64,000 nucleotides of DNA, taken from contig NZ_JARKMR010000002.1 of assembly GCF_029350975.1 (NCBI RefSeq), positions 1-64,000 on the forward strand. Direction: 5' to 3'. The position numbers and the translations under genes are program-made. The stretch's first letter is position 1. Each line of letters opens with the position of its first letter. This document shows positions 1 to 6,738 of this stretch, piece by piece. Source of the stretch: Maribacter zhoushanensis (GTDB lineage Bacteria; Bacteroidota; Bacteroidia; Flavobacteriales; Flavobacteriaceae). The notes below the pieces were generated by a model. The model was not told the origin of the DNA and did no database searches. It saw only the letters and a list, made by a program, of their open reading frames with translations.

Positions 1-57
1 GAAAAAAAGGTGGTTTAAGGCAAAAAAGAAAATATTAATTAACTTTAAGAAACTGGA

Positions 58-591
58 CTAAGGCTTTTCATAGGAGGATTTGTTAGGCGTAGTTTTTTTT
101 CTTTTCCATGTAATTACTGCTGTTATAATTAGCAAAATTATTATGAAAAACATAAGTCCATATCCAGTTTTAGCGTGATTTTTCAGTCCATTTAGTTGTT
201 CCCATTGTTCTGGGTCGGCTGTTAGTGGCGGATAAATGGTAAAGCCGTATTTTGTTTTTTCAGAGGTAGGAATAAAATATTTTTCAAGTCCATTCACCAC
301 TTTGACAATTCCATAAATTCCTAGAACAGATATGGACAGAAATATTAAAGTCAATTGGTTTTTAAGTCCATTATATTCTTTGGATATTAAAAATCTGATG
401 AAATAGATGTTCCCGCCTATTATACCCAATATCGAAATGAAAATCCATAAAATCCAGAGTAATCCTGAGTGTTCGAATCCTAGAGTCCAATTATAGTTTT
501 GAAATTGGGACAAGATGATAAAAGTGAGTACTAAAGCACATACCCCAATAAATAGAATGCACTTTATTTCCGATTTCCATTTCGTACTCAT
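58..591 (-). CDS. hypothetical four-helix membrane protein
   Basis: I do not recognise this 177-residue protein. It shows four hydrophobic segments at about residues 11-29, 44-66, 80-99 and 143-162, a soluble loop of about 40 residues before the last helix (with PPLTADPEQW), and a basic lysine-rich tail, so it is an inner-membrane protein. The ATG lies only about 15 bases inside the unit that starts at the GTT of the palindromic site 606-794, so it looks like the next cassette in the minus-strand series; the end of that cassette is outside the window. The stop is close to the window edge. Existence is well supported by codon-like composition and the membrane pattern; function is unknown. Confidence 0.7.
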   Translation of the reverse strand: MSTKWKSEIKCILFIGVCALVLTFIILSQFQNYNWTLGFEHSGLLWILWIFISILGIIGGNIYFIRFLISKEYNGLKNQLTLIFLSISVLGIYGIVKVVNGLEKYFIPTSEKTKYGFTIYPPLTADPEQWEQLNGLKNHAKTGYGLMFFIIILLIITAVITWKRKKTTPNKSSYEKP

Positions 592-605
592 TTAAAATTG
601 TGACT

Positions 606-794
606 AACGTTTAGTATAAGAAATCGTAGGGCAGGTGATAAGCACTATCTTTTCGGTTTATTACTTAGCTAAATATAAATATTTTGCTTATATTTTTTTT
701 ACTGTAAACGCCAAATTTTATATTTAGCGGACTTTGTTAATAAACACAGACCTTTCGATTAAGCACAAATGCCCTATGTTTTTTATACATTGTT
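606..794 (-). repeat. attC-like palindromic site after the YdeI gene
   Basis: Read on the minus strand this 189-base stretch begins with AAC and ends with GTT. Its two arms carry the same words in the same order when one is reverse-complemented: GTATAA, TAGGGCA, TTTATTA and GCTAAATATAAA, so the whole element can fold into one long imperfect hairpin. Its opening bases on the minus strand, GGCTTACAAC (plus 792-801), are the exact complement of GTTGTAAGCC that opens the same unit upstream of the WYL gene (plus 3142-3151). It shares the words CAATGTATAAAAAACAT and CGAAAGGTCTGTGT with the site at 33718-33902. No gene is seen inside it. Confidence 0.75.
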
Positions 795-810
795 GTAAGC
801 CGTTTTTATT

Positions 811-1392
811 TTATCGGAATTGTTTTGGTTTCGTGTTTCTACTAGCGTTTTCTGCTATTTCAATAATTCTTTTTTGTTTAGTTTCATCTCTTTTAGCTAG
901 TACAATCCAACTTAATAGAATTTTCTTTGCTGATTTACTTAAACTCTCGTAATATTCTAAAGCTCCCTCTCTTTTGTCAAATTCTTTTTTTAAATTTTCA
1001 GGAATAATTAGTGCTTCTACATCATCTAGTATAAACCAAGAACCATTTGCCTTTGCCGTTTCAATAGCTTTATAGCCAGCTTCTCGAATAAGTTTTTTTG
1101 AAGTTAAATATTCTACTTTATCTTTATTTACCTTAGACCAAATACTGTTAGGTTTTCTTTTGCTAAAATATTGGATGTACCTTTCTGAGTCAATTGTTTT
1201 TTTAGTACTATCTATCCATCCAAAACAGAGTGCTTCATCAACTGATTCACTCCAACTAATAGAGGCAACTTTTGTTGATTTTTTATAAAAAACAAGCCAA
1301 ACAGACTGTTTCAACTGATGATTTACTTCTAACCAGTTTCTCCAATCTGTTTGACTTTTAGGATAATATGTTTCTATTTCCTCTTTATTCAT
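811..1392 (-). CDS. YdeI/OmpD-associated family protein
   Basis: This 193-residue cytoplasmic protein matches the YdeI/OmpD-associated (OmdA) family. Visible family landmarks are the N-terminal W..WLEVNH, EALCFGWIDS in the middle, FSKRKPNSIWSKVNKDK, and AKANGSW before a helical C-terminus rich in lysine and arginine. Members have been tied to protection from bacteriocins or cationic peptides in enterobacteria, but the biochemical activity is not established. Its ATG overlaps the stop of the upstream hydrolase by 8 bases, implying translational coupling. It is the last gene of the cassette-like unit. A paralogue lies at 48209-48811 in an ordinary chromosomal setting. Confidence 0.85.
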   Translation of the reverse strand: MNKEEIETYYPKSQTDWRNWLEVNHQLKQSVWLVFYKKSTKVASISWSESVDEALCFGWIDSTKKTIDSERYIQYFSKRKPNSIWSKVNKDKVEYLTSKKLIREAGYKAIETAKANGSWFILDDVEALIIPENLKKEFDKREGALEYYESLSKSAKKILLSWIVLAKRDETKQKRIIEIAENASRNTKPKQFR

Positions 1393-2347
1393 TATGCTGT
1401 TCTAACCATTTTAATATGGCTTGATTAGTTTCTTCAGGTTTTTCTTGTTGGATACAATGACCACAATCTAAACTAACTACTTCTACATTAGGAACAAAAT
1501 CTGTTAAATTTTCAGATTTAGGAATCATATCTTGGTCTCCATATATCATAAGTGCAGCGTGTTTAATGATTGGATTCACGTCTGCCAATAAATGCCAATT
1601 TTGGTCAAGGTTTCTATACCAATTTATACCTCCTGTAAATCCTGATGTTTCGAAAGCAGAAACATAAACAGCCAATTCACTTTCACTCATTATAGGGTCT
1701 CCAAGTGATTTTTCTGCTTTTGCAAGATTAATCATCATCATACCTGGTTCAGGCATTGTAAGTGGTACATTTTTTCGGAACAAATTACCAAGAAATTGAG
1801 ATTTGTTTTCATCCAAAATAGCATCTGCGACTCCTACTTGTCTATTAAAGTGAACAAAATAATTATCTGGTCCAAATATTTCTTCCATAAACTCTATCCA
1901 AGGTTTTTCTCCTCTTTGCATATATGGTAAAGCCAAATTTATTATTTTATTTACTTTCTCAGGATTTAATAAAGCTAGACTCCAAACAATATTTGCTCCC
2001 CAATCGTGACCAATAAAGGTAGCTTTTTCATATCCGTAGTGGTCAAGTATAGCAACTAAATCTCCAGTTAAATGTTCAATGCCATAAGCTGTTATTTCAG
2101 TTGGGCAAGATGATTTACCATAACCTCTCTGATTTGGTACAATAACGTGATAACCAGCTTTAACAAGTTCGGGAATTTGAAAACGCCAAGAAAACGCATT
2201 TTCTGGAAATCCGTGACAAAGTATAATAGGTTTACCTTTATTCTCTTTACCTGCTTCAAATACTTCAAGTTCAATACCATTGACTGAAATCATAGTAGAT
2301 TTTGGAAATTCGATTGAATTAATACTTTTGTTCATTTGTGTTGTCAT
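1385..2347 (-). CDS. alpha/beta hydrolase, epoxide hydrolase-like
   Basis: This 320-residue protein has the alpha/beta-hydrolase fold of the epoxide hydrolase and haloalkane dehalogenase branch. HGFPENAFSWRFQ carries the oxyanion HG-P motif, FIGHDWGANIVW holds the nucleophilic aspartate in an H-D-W-G elbow, YGDQDMIP is the usual acid-containing strand, and CGHCIQQEKPEE gives the catalytic histidine. Asp rather than Ser as nucleophile favours epoxide or related hydrolysis; the substrate is unknown. There is no signal peptide, so it is cytoplasmic. Translation may start at MTTQMNKS or at the methionine four residues later. It sits between the WYL regulator and the YdeI gene and has its own promoter-like sequence at 2373-2407. 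Confidence 0.85.
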   Translation of the reverse strand: MTTQMNKSINSIEFPKSTMISVNGIELEVFEAGKENKGKPIILCHGFPENAFSWRFQIPELVKAGYHVIVPNQRGYGKSSCPTEITAYGIEHLTGDLVAILDHYGYEKATFIGHDWGANIVWSLALLNPEKVNKIINLALPYMQRGEKPWIEFMEEIFGPDNYFVHFNRQVGVADAILDENKSQFLGNLFRKNVPLTMPEPGMMMINLAKAEKSLGDPIMSESELAVYVSAFETSGFTGGINWYRNLDQNWHLLADVNPIIKHAALMIYGDQDMIPKSENLTDFVPNVEVVSLDCGHCIQQEKPEETNQAILKWLEQHNE

Positions 2348-2372
2348 TTTTTGTTTTAAAATAATTATACTA

Positions 2373-2407
2373 CAAAAGTAAATTGGGTCGATGACAGCCT
2401 TATGGCA
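2373..2407 (-). promoter_or_regulatory. promoter and WYL-type operator candidate before the hydrolase
   Basis: On the minus strand TACTTTTG (plus 2373-2380) matches the Bacteroidota -7 element TAnnTTTG exactly and lies 26 bases upstream of the hydrolase ATG. Just upstream are TGCCA and TGTCA (plus 2403-2407 and 2392-2396), spaced 11 bases apart, one helical turn. I infer that the WYL regulator encoded immediately upstream binds here and controls the hydrolase and YdeI genes. No good -33 TTG is seen at normal spacing, which fits an activator or a repressor site occupying that region. Confidence 0.45.
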
Positions 2408-2421
2408 AGGGTAAAAAAGAG

Positions 2422-3111
2422 TTACTGATATTTGTCAAAATATTCTTGTAAAGTCATATTATGAGGTTCGAAATTTTCTGTTAGAATTTCTAATTTTTGA
2501 ATTCTGTCTGGTCTAAAAAACCTAAACTCGTTACGCAAACGACAAAATGCAACTAAATACCAATTTTCAGAATTTAATATGGCAAATGGTTCTATTATTC
2601 TAATTGATGCAGAATTTTCTTTATTGATATATTCTATTTTAACAAGGTTGTAATTAGTTAATGCATTTTGTAAATCTGATAAATTATTACTATTCCTTTC
2701 TCTATTTATGTTTTCGTCATAACGTGTACGTTCAAGAAGTATATTAGCTTTATCTTTTGTTGTATATTTTAGAATTGATTTTATTTTATCTATTGCTTCC
2801 GAATAATCCTTGACAAATGATGCATCTTTACTATTTAGCACTAATTGTTCTGCAAGTATTAAAGCATTTGCTTGTTTTTCGGTAAACATTACAGGTGGGA
2901 TTTTATATCCTTCCATTAATGTATAGCCTTTTCCTTCTTCGGTTAATACAGGAACACCAGATTGTTCCAATGCCTTAATGTCTCTGTATATAGTTCTTTT
3001 GCTAATATTAAATTTATTAGCTAATTCCGAAGCAGTTACAATTCGTTTGGTCTGTAATTGAATTAAGATTGCTGTTAATCTTGATAGTCTATTTGTTTCG
3101 GAATAATCCAT
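2422..3111 (-). CDS. WYL-domain HTH transcriptional regulator
   Basis: The 229-residue protein begins with a DeoR/HTH_11-like winged helix (residues about 5-60, with TASELANKFNISKRTIYRDIKAL as recognition region) and ends with a WYL domain containing IEPFAILNSENWYLVAF and RFFRPDRI. Proteins of this YafY/WYL class bind DNA and sense a small ligand, often a nucleotide, through the WYL domain; in small operons they usually control the neighbouring enzyme. Here the stop lies 74 bases upstream of the hydrolase start. The gene lies about 30 bases inside the cassette-like unit bounded at 3142-3151. Confidence 0.9.
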   Translation of the reverse strand: MDYSETNRLSRLTAILIQLQTKRIVTASELANKFNISKRTIYRDIKALEQSGVPVLTEEGKGYTLMEGYKIPPVMFTEKQANALILAEQLVLNSKDASFVKDYSEAIDKIKSILKYTTKDKANILLERTRYDENINRERNSNNLSDLQNALTNYNLVKIEYINKENSASIRIIEPFAILNSENWYLVAFCRLRNEFRFFRPDRIQKLEILTENFEPHNMTLQEYFDKYQ

Positions 3112-3209
3112 TTTTCAATGTAGTTATTGGTTTTTTCAAATGGCTTACAACAATTGTATATGCACACAATTGCACATATTTCTACTATATGAATTATTAA
3201 ATCTATAAG

Positions 3210-3244
3210 ATTTGTACAATTTAAGAAAGAAAAATTGTACAAAT
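3210..3244. repeat. 13-bp inverted repeat between divergent genes
   Basis: ATTTGTACAATTT (3210-3222) and AAATTGTACAAAT (3232-3244) are perfect inverted copies separated by nine bases, each containing the palindrome TTGTACAA. The pair lies between the divergent WYL gene and the two-component operon, at the edge of the cassette-like unit. It could be a double operator or part of a degenerate palindromic site ending at 3149-3151. There is no T-run, so a terminator is unlikely. Confidence 0.5.
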
Positions 3245-3301
3245 TTATATGCACTCAAATCTGTACTGCACTAATTGGAAGAATGACAACTGTTTATACT
3301 A

Positions 3302-3332
3302 ACAGTTCAGTACCAAAAAAATACAGTTGGGT
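3302..3332 (+). promoter_or_regulatory. LytTR-type direct repeat upstream of the kinase gene
   Basis: ACAGTTCAGT and ACAGTTGGGT start at 3302 and 3323, exactly 21 bases (two helical turns) apart, the arrangement LytTR-domain dimers recognise. The same pair with ACAATT in place of ACAGTT occurs at 5303-5333. Both are followed by a TCA plus T-run plus AA stretch that could be the core promoter (TAATTTGG here). I infer binding by the LytTR regulator at 6739-7503, giving self-control. The kinase ATG is about 145 bases downstream. Confidence 0.65.
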
Positions 3333-3476
3333 CGTCATTTTTTTTAATTTGGAAGAAAAGGTTTCATGTTTGCTATTATCTAGGGCATTTATAGAAAGAA
3401 GTATACTTCTAAAAGGAAATCCCTAATTTTAGAAATCTGAAATTAGTATTTTACGATTCGTACAAAAATTTATTTT

Positions 3477-4799
3477 ATGAGTAATATTTTGAAAATAGTT
3501 AAGTACAGTACTGTAATTTCTTTGGGGATTATTGTTGTTAATCGATTTCTTAGTTGGGGAGAACCTTTTGTATGGAAAGAACAAGCTGAACAAATAATAA
3601 TTGTTTTTGGTATATCTATAGTTTTAACAATAATAAGTGTCTACTACGAGGCGTTTATATCTAAAAAATATTCATGGGAACAAGCCCCTAAAAAGAGGCT
3701 AATATATGGGTCTTTGGGTTCTATTTCAATAATAGTAGTTGCATACGGTTTGTTAAGATTATTACTTTATGTGGCATATTTTAATAAATCCTTAGTGGAT
3801 TTTATATCTAATGAAAATAGTAGTACATATTTAATATTTATCGCGGTTGCTGTATTTATATCCTTATTTATACACGCCTTCTACTTCTACAAAGCCTTAC
3901 AGGATACTAAAGTAAAAGAGCAGAAAATTATAGCAGGTTCAGCGTCTGCAAAGTTCGATGCTTTAAAAAATCAATTAGATCCTCACTTTCTTTTCAATAG
4001 CCTTAATGTGCTTACTAGCCTTATAGAAGAAGATCCTATGCAGGCGCAAAAATTTACGACTTCGTTATCTAAAGTGTATAGGTATGTATTGGAGCAGAAG
4101 AGTAAAAATCTAATTTCTGTAGATGAAGAATTAAAGTTTGCCAGAACCTATGTGCGATTATTAAAAATGCGTTTTGAAGATAGTATCATATTTGAAATCC
4201 CTGATGAGGCTACAAACCCAGAAGCTAAAATAGTACCATTATCGCTGCAGTTATTGTTAGAAAATGCAGTAAAGCATAATGTAGTCACGTCTTCCAAACC
4301 TTTGCATATAAAAATTTATGAGGAGGATAATTACTTGTATGTGGTCAATAACCTTCAAGAGAAACAGGTTGTTAAAAAGAGTAGTGGGGTAGGGCTGCAA
4401 AATATACGCCAGCGTTATGCCATACTTACTAAAAAAGAAATGCAAATTTTTAAGACCGCTAAAGAATTTAAGGTAAGGCTACCAATGTTGACCAATGCTA
4501 TTTCTTTTAAAGAAACACAAGATTCGCACATTAGTGCCAAGCGCTATGAGAAAGCTAAAAAGCGAGTAGAAGAAATTAAAGGTTTTTATGGTAACCTAAC
4601 TTCGTACTGTATTGTTATACCTGTTCTGGCATTTATAAATTATAGAACCACAAGCTTTGTATGGGTAATTTTTCCGGCTGTAGGGTGGGGTATAGGATTA
4701 ATAGCCCATGGATTAAAGGCATACGGACTAAATCCGTTATTCGGTCAAGATTGGGAAGAGAAAAAAATCAAGGAATTGATGGAGAAAGACAATTTCTAA
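3477..4799 (+). CDS. LytS-type sensor histidine kinase with C-terminal 2TM domain
   Basis: This 440-residue membrane kinase has four hydrophobic segments (about 10-28, 38-58, 77-100, 117-138), then a His_kinase domain of the LytS/YehU class with DPHFLFNSLN (H170 the phospho-acceptor), an N-box LLENAVKHN (N263) and a G-box GVGLQN (304-309). After residue 350 comes a full 2TM domain (YEKAKKRVEEIKGFYGN, two helices, then NPLFGQDWEEKKIKELM) that matches the four small proteins encoded downstream. The fused 2TM module is the odd part; it implies that 2TM proteins and the kinase assemble together in the membrane. The cognate regulator is at 6739. A 21-bp-phased direct repeat lies upstream. Confidence 0.93.
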   Translation: MSNILKIVKYSTVISLGIIVVNRFLSWGEPFVWKEQAEQIIIVFGISIVLTIISVYYEAFISKKYSWEQAPKKRLIYGSLGSISIIVVAYGLLRLLLYVAYFNKSLVDFISNENSSTYLIFIAVAVFISLFIHAFYFYKALQDTKVKEQKIIAGSASAKFDALKNQLDPHFLFNSLNVLTSLIEEDPMQAQKFTTSLSKVYRYVLEQKSKNLISVDEELKFARTYVRLLKMRFEDSIIFEIPDEATNPEAKIVPLSLQLLLENAVKHNVVTSSKPLHIKIYEEDNYLYVVNNLQEKQVVKKSSGVGLQNIRQRYAILTKKEMQIFKTAKEFKVRLPMLTNAISFKETQDSHISAKRYEKAKKRVEEIKGFYGNLTSYCIVIPVLAFINYRTTSFVWVIFPAVGWGIGLIAHGLKAYGLNPLFGQDWEEKKIKELMEKDNF

Positions 4800-4820
4800 A
4801 CGTGTTCTAAAATCGCTATT

Positions 4821-5273
4821 ATGAAGCTGACAGAAAATATTATAATGTCTATAAACGATAGTGTTCTGTGTTGGTTGGCGACATCGTCATTAGATAATAT
4901 ACCTAATGTATCACCAAAAGAGATTTTTAGCTTTTATGAAGAAGACATCATAATTGTTGCAAATATAGCTTCGCCACAAACGGTTAAGAATATAAGGGAG
5001 AACAAACATGTTTGTATCAGCTTTATAGACGTTTTAAAGCAAAAAGGATTTCAGTTGAAAGGTGAGGCTGAAATTATAGCGGAATCATCTTCAGAATTCT
5101 CTAGTATGGAAAAAGTACTTCTTTCACTTACAGAAGGCAAGTTTCCGTTCGCTACTATTACAAAGATTACCATCACCAGTACAAAACCAATACTAGCGCC
5201 TAAATACGTGCTGTACCCTAATACAACAGAGCAAGAACAAATTGAAAGTGCGAAGAAATCGTACGGATTTTAA
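4821..5273 (+). CDS. pyridoxamine 5'-phosphate oxidase-like flavin protein
   Basis: The 150-residue protein has the split-barrel flavin-binding pattern of the pyridoxamine 5'-phosphate oxidase-like superfamily: an N-terminal helix, CWLATSSLDNIPNVSPKEI as the first strands, IIIVANIASPQTVKNI with the phosphate-binding region, and NKHVCISFIDV. It is short, as in the putative FMN-binding members rather than true PdxH. Substrate is unknown; many relatives bind FMN or F420 or act on small oxidisable molecules. It starts 21 bases after the kinase stop and is probably co-transcribed with it, though a second regulated promoter follows before the 2TM genes. Confidence 0.8.
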   Translation: MKLTENIIMSINDSVLCWLATSSLDNIPNVSPKEIFSFYEEDIIIVANIASPQTVKNIRENKHVCISFIDVLKQKGFQLKGEAEIIAESSSEFSSMEKVLLSLTEGKFPFATITKITITSTKPILAPKYVLYPNTTEQEQIESAKKSYGF

Positions 5274-5302
5274 GGGTTTTATAGCTATAAATACCTCTTT
5301 CT

Positions 5303-5333
5303 ACAATTCAGTCATTAAAAATTACAATTGGGT
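5303..5333 (+). promoter_or_regulatory. LytTR-type direct repeat upstream of the 2TM genes
   Basis: ACAATTCAGT (5303) and ACAATTGGGT (5324) are spaced by 21 bases and match the pair at 3302-3332 in every position but one in each half. The similarity continues into a TCATTTTTTT stretch after the second half. The 2TM gene starts about 80 bases downstream. I infer that the operon's own LytTR regulator controls this promoter as well as that of the kinase. Confidence 0.65.
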
Positions 5334-5414
5334 ATTTCATTTTTTTAAAACCTGGGTTATCTACCGAAATTTGAAGTATAGTAATCAAATAATAATAACC
5401 TAAAACTTATAAAG

Positions 5415-5699
5415 ATGGAAACAGAATTCACAAATAACGATAATTACAAGTATCAAAAAGCAAAAGATAAAGTAGAAGCTATAAAAGGTTTTTACGGTAA
5501 TTTAATAGCGTACTGCATTGTAATTCCCATTTTGGCATATATCAATTATAACACCACTAGTTTTCCTTGGGCCATTTTTCCGGCACTGGGTTGGGGATTC
5601 GGATTAACTATGAACGGTCTTTATGCCTTTGGGTACAACCCTTTTTTCGTTAAGAACTGGGAAGAGAGAAAGATCAAACAATATATGCAAGAATCATAA
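5415..5699 (+). CDS. 2TM domain-containing membrane protein (1 of 4)
   Basis: A 94-residue protein consisting almost only of a 2TM domain (PF13239-like): a basic amphipathic start YQKAKDKVEAIKGFYGN, a first helix at about 33-50, a second at about 58-75, then YNPFFVKNWEERKIKQYM. It is nearly identical in plan to the C-terminal 90 residues of the kinase at 3477-4799 (NLTSYCIVIPVLAFINY there, NLIAYCIVIPILAYINY here), which suggests that the kinase tail arose by fusion of such a gene. Function is unknown; a role as a membrane partner or modulator of the LytS kinase is inferred from fusion and context. Confidence 0.9.
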   Translation: METEFTNNDNYKYQKAKDKVEAIKGFYGNLIAYCIVIPILAYINYNTTSFPWAIFPALGWGFGLTMNGLYAFGYNPFFVKNWEERKIKQYMQES

Positions 5700-5717
5700 C
5701 TTAATAAACTGAAGATC

Positions 5718-6008
5718 ATGGAAAACACAAAATATACAAAAGCAAAATTAAGAGTAGAAGCGATAAAAGAATTTTATGGTAAGGTAGCCTCGGCAGTCGT
5801 CACCATAATACTCGTAGCGGCATTAAATTATTACCTTAACGAATGGGAATATGCTTGGTTTCTTTGGGTAGTATTCGGATTAAGCATTAGCTTATTTTTA
5901 AAAGCGAATAAAATCTTTAACTTGAATCCGTTTATGAATCGTGACTGGGAAGAAAGAAAATTACAAGAGTTTTTACAACAAGAAGAAAATAAGCAAAGAT
6001 GGAACTAA
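5718..6008 (+). CDS. 2TM domain-containing membrane protein (2 of 4)
   Basis: A 96-residue 2TM protein with YTKAKLRVEAIKEFYGK, two hydrophobic helices (about 23-41 and 49-67), and LNPFMNRDWEERKLQEFL. It differs from its neighbours by EFYGK in place of GFYGN and by a Gln/Glu-rich tail. It lies 18 bases after the previous gene and its end overlaps the next gene by 10 bases, so the cluster is clearly one operon. The chosen ATG follows an A-rich leader and gives the family's usual N-terminus. Confidence 0.9.
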   Translation: MENTKYTKAKLRVEAIKEFYGKVASAVVTIILVAALNYYLNEWEYAWFLWVVFGLSISLFLKANKIFNLNPFMNRDWEERKLQEFLQQEENKQRWN

Positions 6009-6337
6009 ACGAATTTGATCAAGCCGATAAACTGGCAAGGGCCCAAAAGAAAGTAAAAGAGCTTAAAGGGTTTTATATTCACCTAAGTATTTATGTACTG
6101 GTCAATTTATTCATCATGACCATTACAATTATGGGTATTATGTCTGGTGGAGCTTCATTTTCAGAAGCTTTGTTCAACATAGGCACATTTTCAACTCCGT
6201 TTTTCTGGGGAATAGGGTTGGCATTTCACGCGGCCAAGGTATTTGGATTTAATCCTTTTTTTAGTAAAGATTGGGAACAACGCCAAATAAGTAAATATAT
6301 AGAGCAGGATAAAAAAGATGCTGAAAAATATAGATAA
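5999..6337 (+). CDS. 2TM domain-containing membrane protein (3 of 4)
   Basis: A 112-residue 2TM protein: LARAQKKVKELKGFYIH, a first helix at about 31-50, a longer loop with SGGASFSEALFN, a second helix at about 70-85 (FFWGIGLAFHAAKVFG), then NPFFSKDWEQRQISKYI. The extended loop between helices separates it from copies 1 and 2. The start overlaps copy 2 by 10 bases, indicating coupling. The role is unknown beyond the predicted link to the kinase and regulator encoded on either side. Confidence 0.9.
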   Translation: MELNEFDQADKLARAQKKVKELKGFYIHLSIYVLVNLFIMTITIMGIMSGGASFSEALFNIGTFSTPFFWGIGLAFHAAKVFGFNPFFSKDWEQRQISKYIEQDKKDAEKYR

Positions 6338-6338
6338 T

Positions 6339-6704
6339 ATGGAAACTAATCTACCAAACGATAATCTTGTAAGTGAAGAATTTAGCAGGCTGTCTAAATA
6401 CGAAAGGGCAAAAACAAAAGTGGCTAGTATAAAGAGTTTCTATAACCACGCACTAGTTTTTCTAGTTATAAATATCATTTTGTACTTCTTGAGACATAAA
6501 TTTGTTTTCATATTAGTGAGTAAAGATGCCTTAGGTAATCCTGAGTTTTTAGATTGGATAAATTGGAATGTATATGGCACCACCATAGTATGGGCAATTA
6601 TACTGGCTATACATGCAATTACTGTTTTTGGAAACCTACCTTGGCATTTGAAAAAATGGGAAGAGCGTAAAATTCAGAAGTACATCAACGCTAACAACGA
6701 ATAA
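6339..6704 (+). CDS. 2TM domain-containing membrane protein (4 of 4)
   Basis: A 2TM protein of about 121 residues. I choose the ATG at 6339, two bases after the stop of copy 3, over the upstream in-frame ATG at 6318 because the latter lies inside the preceding gene and adds only MLKNIDN. The domain shows KYERAKTKVASIKSFYNH, two helices with a loop carrying DALGNPEFLDWINW, and NLPWHLKKWEERKIQKYI. It is the most diverged copy. The response regulator gene follows 34 bases later. Confidence 0.88.
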   Translation: METNLPNDNLVSEEFSRLSKYERAKTKVASIKSFYNHALVFLVINIILYFLRHKFVFILVSKDALGNPEFLDWINWNVYGTTIVWAIILAIHAITVFGNLPWHLKKWEERKIQKYINANNE

Positions 6705-6738
6705 AGCATATTGTTTATAACCACCATAAATACCGACC

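Larger units (their letters stand above)
609..3151 (-). mobile_element. three-gene cassette-like unit (WYL, hydrolase, YdeI)
   Basis: The unit runs on the minus strand from GTTGTAAGCC (plus 3142-3151), just upstream of the WYL regulator, through three genes to an attC-like palindrome (606-794) whose first ten bases are the perfect complement, GGCTTACAAC. That is how an integron cassette looks: the start of the cassette completes its own recombination site when circular. It is unusual in holding three genes with an internal promoter. No recombinase is present in the window, so mobility is inferred only from the structure. Confidence 0.5.

Noticed and set aside
734-952. 72-residue frame on the plus strand
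   Set aside because: It covers the palindromic site and the end of the YdeI gene on the other strand; a shadow frame.
3235-3426. 63-residue open frame upstream of the kinase
   Set aside because: It spans the inverted repeat and the LytTR-type direct repeats, has no family-like pattern and an untypical composition; the stretch is better read as regulatory DNA.
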